In this document: piece after piece, positions 1-5,324 of the stretch
Position numbering within the stretch: the stretch's first letter is position 1
Layout: each line of letters starts with the position of its first letter
Source of the DNA: Pseudomonadota bacterium
GTDB taxonomy: Bacteria > Pseudomonadota > Gammaproteobacteria > Burkholderiales > Thiobacillaceae
Reading direction: 5' to 3'
DNA: 5,324 nt
Assembly (NCBI GenBank): GCA_021821425.1
Contig: JAKACL010000200.1
Location: 1 to 5,324 of the forward strand
Translations under genes and position numbers: made by a program
The notes under the pieces: generated by a model
Told to the model about the DNA's origin: nothing
Seen by the model: the letters and a program-made list of their open reading frames with translations, nothing else
The model's database searches: none

Positions 1-3000
1 GGCGCCATCGTCGGTGCGCTCAGTTCCGGTGCCGATATCACCGAGCGCAAGGCGGCAGAGGAATCGCTGCGCGAAAGCGAAATCCGCTTCCGGCAGATCT
101 TCAACAGCGTGAGCGACGCCATTTTCATCCACGACGCGGAGACCGGGCGTGTGCTCGACGTCAACGATCGCATGTGCGAGATGTACGGTTACACGCGCGA
201 GCAAGCGCTCCGGCTGAAAATCGCCAAATTCAGTTCCCAGACGCCGCCCTATACCCTGGCTGAAGCAAGGAAACTGATAGAAAAAGCACGTATCGAAGGG
301 CCGCAGACCTTCGAGTGGCAGGCGCGCAAGCACGATGGCAGCCTGTTCTGGACCGAAGTCAGCCTGCGGCTGGCTGAGATTGGGAGCCAGAAAAGGATCC
401 TGGCTGTCGTGCGGGACATCAGCGAGCGCAAGGCGGCTGAAGAGTCGTTGCGCGCCTCCCAGAGCCTGCTCGCTTCCGTTCTGGAAAACATCCCCATCCG
501 GGTCTTCTGGAAAGACAGGGATTCGCGCTATCTCGGCTGTAACTCCGCCTTCGCGCACGACGCCGGCATGGACCGTCCGGAAGATTTGTCGGGCAAGGAC
601 GACTATCAATTGCCTTGGCACGAGCAGGCCGAACTGTACCGTGCCGACGACCGCAAGGTGATGGACTCGGGTTTGCCGAAGATAGGCTACGACGAGCCGA
701 CGGTGACATCCGACGGATCAACTTTATGGCTCAATACCTCCAAGGTGCCGCTGCGTGACAACAAAGGAAACATCATCGGCCTGCTCGGCATCTACAGCGA
801 TATCACGGAACGCAAGGCCAGCGAAGAACAGCTGCGCAAGCTGTCGCTTGCCATCGAGCAAAGCCCGGAGAACGTCGTCATCACCAACCTCGATGCCGAG
901 ATCGAATATGTCAACGAGGCTTTCCTGCGCACTACCGGCTACAGCCGCGAGGAAGTGATCGGGCAGAATCCGCGCATCCTGCATTCCAACAAGACGCCCA
1001 AGACCACGTACGATGCACTGTGGGATGCGCTTACGCAGGGAAAACCCTGGAAAGGCGAGTTCATCAACAAGCGCAAGGATGGCAGCGAATACTACGAGTT
1101 CGCGCTCATCGCGCCCATGCGCCAGCCGGACGGAAAAATCACTCATTACGTCGCGGTCAAGGAGGACATCACAGAAAAGAAACGCATCGGCCAGGAACTC
1201 GACCGCCATCGCCACGAGCTGGAAAAACTGGTGCAGGAACGCACGGCGCAGCTCGCCATCGCGCTCGACAAGGCCGAATCGGCCAGCCGCACCAAGGCCG
1301 CCTTCCTCGCCAACATGAGCCACGAGATCCGTACGCCCATGAACGCCATCCTGGGCATGACCCATCTGCTGCGCAACAGTCCGCTGACACCGAAACAGCA
1401 GGAGCAGCTCGTGCGCGTGGAGAACTCTGGCCGCCATCTGCTCAACCTGATCAACGACATCCTCGACCTGTCCAAGGTCGAGGCGGGCCAACTCAAGCTC
1501 GAGGCCGTGCCGGTTTCACTGCCCAGCATCCTCGCCAACATCGCTTCCATGCTGGGCGAGCAGGCGCGCGCCAAGAACATCGACATCCGCATCGAGGCCG
1601 AACACACGCCGGCCGGCCTGCTCGGCGACCCCACGCGCATTACCCAGGCACTGCTCAACCTCGCCAACAACGCCGTCAAGTTCACGCACAAAGGCCATGT
1701 CGTTCTGCGTGCCGCCCTCCTGTCCAGCGACGAGGACGGCGCGCTGGTGCAGTTCGAGGTGGAAGACACCGGCATCGGCATTTCCGCCGAGGCGCAGAAG
1801 CGTCTGTTCACCGCCTTCGAGCAGGCCGACACTTCGACCACACGCCACTTCGGCGGCACCGGACTGGGCCTGGCAATCACGCGTCACCTGGCCGAACTCA
1901 TGGGCGGCGAGGCGGGCGTGGAAAGCACTGAGGGCGTGGGCAGCCGTTTCTGGTTCACCGCGCGCTTCAGACGCCTCGGCCAAGCCGCCGTCGAGACAGA
2001 TGACACGCTGCCGGTCACCTCGGCCCATGCCGAAGAGCGGCTGCTGCGCGACTACCGCGGTGCACGCGTACTGGTGGTGGAAGACGACCCCACCAACCAG
2101 GAAGTGGCGAAAGGCATGCTCGAAAGCGTGGAACTCTCCGTGGATATCGCCGGCAATGGCCTGGAGGCCGTACAGAAACTCACTGCCGGCGAACAATTCG
2201 ATCTGGTGCTGATGGATGTGCAGATGCCCATTATGGACGGACTTGAGGCCACGCACATGATCCGACGCCTGCCGCAGGCTGGACGGCTGCCGATCCTGGC
2301 CATGACTGCCAATGCTTTTGCCGAGGATCGCAAGCATTGCCTGGAAGCCGGCATGAACGACTTCATCGCCAAGCCGGTGGAGCCGGCCCAACTGTTCGGT
2401 ACCCTGCTGCGCTGGCTGCCGCCGCGCGCGCCCGCCGCCGAAACCGCGCGCACGCCCGCGCGTTCACGCAAATCCGACTCTGCGGCCATGAACCGCCTGC
2501 GCATTCAGCTGGCAGGCCTGGACAATCCGGAACTCGAGCACGCCATCCAGACCTTGCGAGGCGATGTCGAGTACTTTGTCCGCATGCTGCAGGATTTTTC
2601 CGAGCGACACCGCAATGATGCCGACACCCTGAGAACACTGGCTGGTGAACGCCAATTCCAGGAGGCGCGCCTCATCGTCCACAGTCTGAAAGGGGCGGCT
2701 GCAAACCTCGGCCTAACACGCCTGCGCCAGGCAGCAGCCGGCCTGGAGGACGCCTTCAGGAAGGGCGAGGACGGCGTCAAAATGCTCGAACCGCTGCTGT
2801 CCGAACTGAGGCGCGAAACCGACCTGCTGGAAGATACCCTGACGGGCATGCAGGAAATGCAGGATTTCGATTTCACTCCCGCCGTCCGCGACCCCGGCGC
2901 CACGCATGCCCTGCTGGCGAAGATCGAGGCGCTGCTGGAGGTCGACGACACCGCGGTCAACGATGCGTTCGAAGAGCAGCGCGCTTTCCTGGAACAGTCG

Positions 3001-3111
3001 TTCGGCGAACTCGCCCTCACCCTGGCCAGGCAGATCGACGCCTTCGACTATGCTGCGGCACTGGCCAGCGTGCGTGAAATGATGGGTATCTGCCGCACCA
3101 AGGGCTGCTGA
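1..3111 (+). CDS. Multi-PAS hybrid sensor histidine kinase (PAS repeats-HisKA-HATPase-REC-Hpt), 5' truncated by window
   Basis: The reading frame is open from base 1 and ends at TGA 3109-3111, giving 1036 visible residues (numbered from base 1). The true start lies upstream: residues 1-17 are already the end of a PAS domain (DITERK at 12-17), so the GTG at 109, inside the next PAS, is not the start. Order: three full PAS domains (about 27-142, 152-272, 280-395), each closed by a DI(T/S)E(R/K)K linker; a coiled-coil stretch (about 395-430); HisKA with H-box SHEIRTP, phospho-His441; HATPase_c with N-box (N553/N556/N557), G1 box DTGIG (589-593), F-box (606) and GGTGLGL (618-624); receiver with acidic residues E694/D695/D696, phospho-Asp739, Thr769, Lys791; Ala/Pro-rich linker (about 806-830); Hpt with HSLKGAA, His894; helical tail (about 950-1036). 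This BarA/GacS-like tripartite layout implies an internal His-Asp-His relay passing phosphate to a separate response regulator, which is not in the window. No transmembrane segment is visible, though one could lie upstream. The signal is unknown; PAS2 resembles the PAS_4 type. Confidence 0.96.
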   Translation, partial: GAIVGALSSGADITERKAAEESLRESEIRFRQIFNSVSDAIFIHDAETGRVLDVNDRMCEMYGYTREQALRLKIAKFSSQTPPYTLAEARKLIEKARIEGPQTFEWQARKHDGSLFWTEVSLRLAEIGSQKRILAVVRDISERKAAEESLRASQSLLASVLENIPIRVFWKDRDSRYLGCNSAFAHDAGMDRPEDLSGKDDYQLPWHEQAELYRADDRKVMDSGLPKIGYDEPTVTSDGSTLWLNTSKVPLRDNKGNIIGLLGIYSDITERKASEEQLRKLSLAIEQSPENVVITNLDAEIEYVNEAFLRTTGYSREEVIGQNPRILHSNKTPKTTYDALWDALTQGKPWKGEFINKRKDGSEYYEFALIAPMRQPDGKITHYVAVKEDITEKKRIGQELDRHRHELEKLVQERTAQLAIALDKAESASRTKAAFLANMSHEIRTPMNAILGMTHLLRNSPLTPKQQEQLVRVENSGRHLLNLINDILDLSKVEAGQLKLEAVPVSLPSILANIASMLGEQARAKNIDIRIEAEHTPAGLLGDPTRITQALLNLANNAVKFTHKGHVVLRAALLSSDEDGALVQFEVEDTGIGISAEAQKRLFTAFEQADTSTTRHFGGTGLGLAITRHLAELMGGEAGVESTEGVGSRFWFTARFRRLGQAAVETDDTLPVTSAHAEERLLRDYRGARVLVVEDDPTNQEVAKGMLESVELSVDIAGNGLEAVQKLTAGEQFDLVLMDVQMPIMDGLEATHMIRRLPQAGRLPILAMTANAFAEDRKHCLEAGMNDFIAKPVEPAQLFGTLLRWLPPRAPAAETARTPARSRKSDSAAMNRLRIQLAGLDNPELEHAIQTLRGDVEYFVRMLQDFSERHRNDADTLRTLAGERQFQEARLIVHSLKGAAANLGLTRLRQAAAGLEDAFRKGEDGVKMLEPLLSELRRETDLLEDTLTGMQEMQDFDFTPAVRDPGATHALLAKIEALLEVDDTAVNDAFEEQRAFLEQSFGELALTLARQIDAFDYAAALASVREMMGICRTKGC
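34..73 (+). repeat. PAS-linker repeat, copy 1
   Basis: This 40-base stretch encodes [13 protein letters not shown] and matches bases 415-454 ([13 protein letters not shown]) at 34 of 40 positions by eye. A more diverged third copy begins at 799 ([13 protein letters not shown]), and a fourth, degenerate one at 1165 (DITEKK). The conserved motif marks the junction between consecutive PAS domains. It is probably a trace of PAS-unit duplication or of strong constraint on the signalling helix, not a mobile repeat. Confidence 0.6.
415..454 (+). repeat. PAS-linker repeat, copy 2
   Basis: This is the second copy of the PAS-junction segment, differing from bases 34-73 at six positions, four of them synonymous third-base or leucine first-base changes. 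It separates the first and second complete PAS domains of the hybrid kinase. Confidence 0.6.
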
Positions 3112-3119
3112 CCCCGGAT

Positions 3120-3935
3120 TTACGCGGCCAGCTGGTTATCGTACTTGCCGGCCGATGCCTGATTCATGGCGGCCAGCACGCCGTCCCACAGCCGGATGCG
3201 TGCCTCGACTGCAGCACAAGCGGCTTCTTCCGCCTCGCGCAGCTTCCTGGCGTCGCCGCCGATCAGTTCGTTCACCATCTGCAGCGCAAGCGGCGCATGC
3301 AGTTCCTCATCGAGGTGAATGTGGCGCTTGAGGTAGTAGTGGAAGGCAGGCGCCTGCATCTCGCTGATATTCATGCGCGCGAGCAGGGAACGAAACATTT
3401 CCGGAATGATGTGCTCGCGGCCGAGCGCGAAGGCAGCCCCCACGACATGGGGCTTGTCGGTGGCGATGAAACCGAAGGTGGCCTGCATGAACTCGCGCGA
3501 GGGCTGCGGCGCCACGCCCAGGGCAAAGGCACCGTCAATACCGCGCATGGCCGCCAGCTCGGCAAATCGCATGGCATCGGACGGGTCGGCGCCGATCTCG
3601 CGCATGGCATCGCAATAGAGTTCGAAGTGGCTGACATAGGTCGGATTGCCCTCCGCATCGGGCAGCCCTTCGTCGGATTCTTCGCCGAGCACGATCTGGT
3701 TCACGAAAAAGCGCGTGGCGGCGCTGGCATGCGGCTTCCACGGCACGGCAGCCGGGGCCAGGCGCGACTGCAGGTATTTCAGCAGCGACATGAAGTCCCA
3801 TACCGGATAGACATGGTGCGCCATGAACAGGCGCAACTGCTCCAGCGTCTGCACCGAGGCATACAGCGGGTGGTTGTTCAGTTTTTCGTCGAGCGCAGCA
3901 ACAACCTCGGCGCTGAACTGGTGTTTCCGGGACAT
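3120..3935 (-). CDS. DUF3050 family protein, heme-oxygenase-like fold, putative metalloenzyme
   Basis: A complete gene of 271 residues, from ATG 3935-3933 to TAA at 3122-3120. Family signatures seen: an N-terminal HPLY, FMAHHVYPVWDFMSLLK (37-53), VPW (64-66), an IVLGEESDE block (81-89), SHFELYCDAM (102-111), GREHIIPEMF (172-181), HIHLDEELHAPLAL (205-218) and a closing RLWDGV. These fit DUF3050, placed in the heme-oxygenase/TenA-like superfamily; length is normal for the family. The protein is helical, with no signal peptide or membrane segment, so probably cytoplasmic. Function is not established. By inference, E85/E86 or E89, H103, E174, H205, D209 and H213 resemble the carboxylate/His set of heme-oxygenase-like diiron oxidases; the HxxxDxxxH spacing near the C-terminus is the strongest hint. 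The start is supported by GGAAG five bases upstream and by being the only N-terminal Met. The gene has its own promoter, is divergent from the dCACHE sensor and convergent with the hybrid kinase. Family assignment is confident; enzymatic role is speculative. Confidence 0.92.
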   Translation of the reverse strand: MSRKHQFSAEVVAALDEKLNNHPLYASVQTLEQLRLFMAHHVYPVWDFMSLLKYLQSRLAPAAVPWKPHASAATRFFVNQIVLGEESDEGLPDAEGNPTYVSHFELYCDAMREIGADPSDAMRFAELAAMRGIDGAFALGVAPQPSREFMQATFGFIATDKPHVVGAAFALGREHIIPEMFRSLLARMNISEMQAPAFHYYLKRHIHLDEELHAPLALQMVNELIGGDARKLREAEEAACAAVEARIRLWDGVLAAMNQASAGKYDNQLAA

Positions 3936-3940
3936 GGCAG

Positions 3941-3945
3941 CTTCC
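3941..3945 (-). promoter_or_regulatory. Ribosome binding site of the DUF3050 gene
   Basis: Read on the minus strand this is GGAAG, followed by five bases (CTGCC) and ATG. It is a fair Shine-Dalgarno match at short but workable spacing and supports the start at 3935. Confidence 0.6.
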
Positions 3946-3953
3946 GCGTTATT

Positions 3954-3971
3954 TATTAGAGATCACTAATA
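3954..3971. promoter_or_regulatory. 18-bp near-perfect palindrome, candidate operator
   Basis: The plus strand reads TATTAGAGATCACTAATA. Eight of nine base pairs are symmetric; only the A/A pair flanking the central GATC breaks symmetry. It overlaps the minus-strand -10 hexamer by four bases and spans the predicted transcription start (about 3961) of the DUF3050 gene, the classic position for repressor binding. It is followed by no T-run and lies upstream of the coding region, so it is not a terminator. I do not recognise it as the site of a named regulator. Confidence 0.5.
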
Positions 3972-3995
3972 TACCAAATCCTGCGGCCCAGACAA
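3968..3995 (-). promoter_or_regulatory. Sigma70-like promoter of the DUF3050 gene
   Basis: On the minus strand, TTGTCT (3995-3990, 4/6 to TTGACA) is separated by 16 bases from TATATT (3973-3968, 5/6 to TATAAT). The expected start near 3961 gives a leader of about 25 bases to the ATG, consistent with the ribosome binding site at 3945-3941. It is the best promoter match seen in the intergenic region. Confidence 0.55.
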
Positions 3996-4048
3996 GGCGC
4001 GCATGACCGGATTTCTCAAGTTCGCCACCATATATGTCTTTTGGCATA

Positions 4049-4078
4049 TTGCGGAGCCCGAGCAAAGGCATCTATAAA
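4049..4078 (+). promoter_or_regulatory. Weak candidate promoter for the dCACHE sensor gene
   Basis: TATAAA at 4073-4078 matches the -10 consensus at 5/6, and TTGCGG at 4049-4054 is a poor -35 (3/6) with an 18-base spacer. Start of transcription would be near 4085, leaving a leader of about 105 bases to ATG 4191, or about 45 to the alternative ATG 4131. GATAAT at 4111-4116 is another possible -10 but has no partner upstream. An activator-dependent promoter is possible. Confidence 0.25.
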
Positions 4079-4175
4079 AACCATAACAAGATGTAAACAA
4101 TAGAAGGCCGGATAATGATTAGGCGGGGCGATGCCTGAGCGCCAGACCGGTGCAGGCGCCGGTGTTAGGGATCAC

Positions 4176-4180
4176 GAGGA
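4176..4180 (+). promoter_or_regulatory. Ribosome binding site favouring the 4191 start
   Basis: GAGGA ends ten bases before ATG 4191. This purine match is the reason for choosing 4191 over the in-frame ATG at 4131, which has only a G-rich stretch (GGCGGGG, 4122-4128) close upstream. The ATG at 4184 is in another frame and sits only three bases from GAGGA, which is too close. Confidence 0.5.
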
Positions 4181-4190
4181 CAAATGGGCC

Positions 4191-5324
4191 ATGACCTTGC
4201 GCATGCGCCTGATGCTGCTCGTGCTCCTTGCCATGCTGCCGGCACTGATACTGATCATCGATTCGACCATCGACCAGTACCACCACCTCAAGGACGACGC
4301 CGAGCAGACCTCACTGAAGCTGGCGCGCATTACCGTCAGCTACCACGACTCGCTGATAGACGAAACCCGACAACTGCTCAGCTACGTGGCAGACATGCCG
4401 GCAGTGCGTAAACTTGAGCCGCGTACCTGCAACAAGCTGCTGCAGGAAGTGCTGCAAGGCGACGCGCACCTTACCAATCTTGGCGTCATCAGGCCGGACG
4501 GCTGGTCCCTCTGCAGCGGCGTTCCCGTGAACAAGGCTTTCTATCTTGGCGACCGCGGCTATTTCCAGGGGGTCATGCGCAGCAAGCGCCTGAGTATAGG
4601 CGACTATCAGATCGGCCGGCTGACGAACAAGCCGGTACAGGTGGCGGCGATACCCCTCCTCGACGAGCGGCAGAAAGTGCAGGCCGTCGTCTATGCCGCC
4701 CTCAACATCGACGGATTGACGCGCTTTACCCCCCTGTCCGAACTGCCGCCGGATTCCGCCGTGCTGGTGGTCGACCGCCATGGGATCATCCTTTCACGCA
4801 CGCCTGACCCGCAAAGCCGCTGGGCGGGAACCGAGCTTGAGAAGGCTGCCCGCTTCGCCGAGGGATTCACCCTTGCCAGCGGGAACAGCTGGATCAAGAC
4901 CGGCTTGGATGTGGACGGGGTGGAGCGCATTTACGCCATCGCCCGGCTGGATGGCGACAGCGACCGTTACGGCTACATCATGATCGGCACGCCGGCGCAT
5001 GAACTCTATGCCACGCTCAAGTCCCACCTGCTGCCGCACCTCGCATTCATCGGCATCGTTTTTCCCGCCATTCTGCTGTTTGCCTGGTTCGGCAGCGACA
5101 TCCTGGTGTTGAAACGCACGCGCCTGCTGACGCTGGCCGCGCAACGCCTGGGCAACGGCGACCTGGGCGCGCGCGCCATCGTCAGCGGCCGCGACGAAAT
5201 TGCGCAACTTGCAGACGCATTCAACCGCACGGGCGAAACGCTGGAACGGGAAAACCTGCAAATCCAGCGGCTCAACCGCATCCATGAAGTGCTGAGCGGC
5301 ATCAACGGCGCCATCCTGAGAATC
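4191..5324 (+). CDS. Membrane-bound dCACHE-HAMP sensor protein, 3' truncated by window
   Basis: The frame is open from 4119 to the window end. With ATG 4191 as start, 378 residues are visible. Residues 1-24 form a signal anchor (two Arg, then a Leu/Ile-rich helix). Residues about 25-280 are an extracytoplasmic double-Cache domain: a long N-terminal helix, C80 and C108 (GWSLCSG) that probably pair, DRGYFQGV (121-128), IGDYQIGRLTNKPVQ (136-150), then a membrane-proximal lobe (about 188-265). Residues about 281-300 are the second membrane helix, followed by a HAMP domain (about 301-355, with DEIAQLADAFN) and a helix ending LNRIHEVLSGINGAILRI. In related proteobacterial proteins that last motif usually introduces a GAF domain, with PAS, GGDEF/EAL or kinase modules after it; this is family knowledge, and the output here is not visible. 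Cache domains bind small ligands such as amino or organic acids; the ligand here is unknown. In-frame ATG 4131 would add a 20-residue polar extension. The gene is divergent from the DUF3050 gene. Confidence 0.93.
   Translation, partial: MTLRMRLMLLVLLAMLPALILIIDSTIDQYHHLKDDAEQTSLKLARITVSYHDSLIDETRQLLSYVADMPAVRKLEPRTCNKLLQEVLQGDAHLTNLGVIRPDGWSLCSGVPVNKAFYLGDRGYFQGVMRSKRLSIGDYQIGRLTNKPVQVAAIPLLDERQKVQAVVYAALNIDGLTRFTPLSELPPDSAVLVVDRHGIILSRTPDPQSRWAGTELEKAARFAEGFTLASGNSWIKTGLDVDGVERIYAIARLDGDSDRYGYIMIGTPAHELYATLKSHLLPHLAFIGIVFPAILLFAWFGSDILVLKRTRLLTLAAQRLGNGDLGARAIVSGRDEIAQLADAFNRTGETLERENLQIQRLNRIHEVLSGINGAILRI

Larger units (their letters stand above)
3936..4190. other. Divergent intergenic region between the DUF3050 gene and the dCACHE sensor gene
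   Basis: This 255-bp gap separates two divergently transcribed genes. Bases 4021-4120 contain 40 G/C in 100, well below the flanking coding DNA. It holds the minus-strand promoter and palindrome near 3954-3995, a weak plus-strand promoter candidate at 4049-4078, short A/T motifs including CATATATG at 4029-4036, and the leader of the sensor gene. I see no tRNA, small ORF of note, transposon end or CRISPR repeat. Confidence 0.7.

Noticed and set aside
109..111. GTG at 109 as the start of the hybrid kinase
   Set aside because: The frame is open to base 1, and the upstream residues are clear PAS-linker and PAS N-cap sequence, so the gene begins before the window.
724..1491. Long minus-strand open frame inside the hybrid kinase (and similar ones at 1146-1880 and 1516-2391)
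   Set aside because: It lies wholly opposite a gene with intact, ordered domain motifs. Its translation shows no recognisable domain, and long antisense frames are expected in GC-rich DNA.
3297..3959. 220-codon plus-strand open frame opposite the DUF3050 gene
   Set aside because: The minus-strand frame carries clear family motifs and a promoter with ribosome binding site. The plus-strand product is composition-driven and even runs through the DUF3050 start and promoter region.
4041..4054. Sigma54-like TTGGCATATTGC element
   Set aside because: The GG and GC dinucleotides are only 6 bases apart rather than the required 10, so it does not fit a -24/-12 promoter.
4107..4116. Sigma28-like GCCGGATAAT
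   Set aside because: It has an extra base relative to GCCGATAA, and no TAAA-type -35 lies at the expected distance.
4184..4411. 75-codon frame starting at ATG 4184
   Set aside because: It is in a different frame from the dCACHE sensor, which has a coherent signal anchor, Cache and HAMP. The short product is a shadow.

Overview
The window comes from a GC-rich proteobacterium, most likely a betaproteobacterium. This rests on codon use strongly biased to G/C in third positions and on the style of the signalling proteins: PAS repeats joined by DITERK linkers, a BarA/GacS-type hybrid kinase, and a dCACHE-HAMP sensor with a paired-cysteine Cache motif. I cannot name the genus. The window holds three genes, and both outer genes run off the edges.

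Layout. (1) Positions 1-3111, plus strand: the C-terminal 1036 residues of a large multi-PAS hybrid sensor histidine kinase. The order is end of one PAS, three complete PAS domains, HisKA, HATPase_c, receiver, Hpt, and an extra C-terminal helical tail. Every phosphotransfer residue is present. (2) Positions 3120-3935, minus strand: a complete 271-residue DUF3050 protein with a heme-oxygenase-like all-helical fold. It converges on the kinase with only 8 bp between the stop codons. Its His/Glu/Asp pattern suggests a metal site. (3) Positions 3936-4190: a divergent intergenic region, clearly more A/T-rich than the genes. It carries a good minus-strand sigma70-like promoter for the DUF3050 gene, and a nearly perfect 18-bp palindrome covers its -10/start region. 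(4) Positions 4191-5324, plus strand: the first 378 residues of a membrane sensor (TM, periplasmic dCACHE, TM, HAMP, start of a cytoplasmic module) that continues past the window.

How they may work together. The two sensors are environmental signal receivers: the first feeds a His-Asp-His-Asp phosphorelay, while the second's output module is not visible. The DUF3050 gene has its own promoter, shares its upstream region with the membrane sensor, and looks locally regulated through the palindrome. No sequence evidence ties it biochemically to either sensor. The least described element is the DUF3050 protein with its putative operator. The rest is recognisable signalling machinery.
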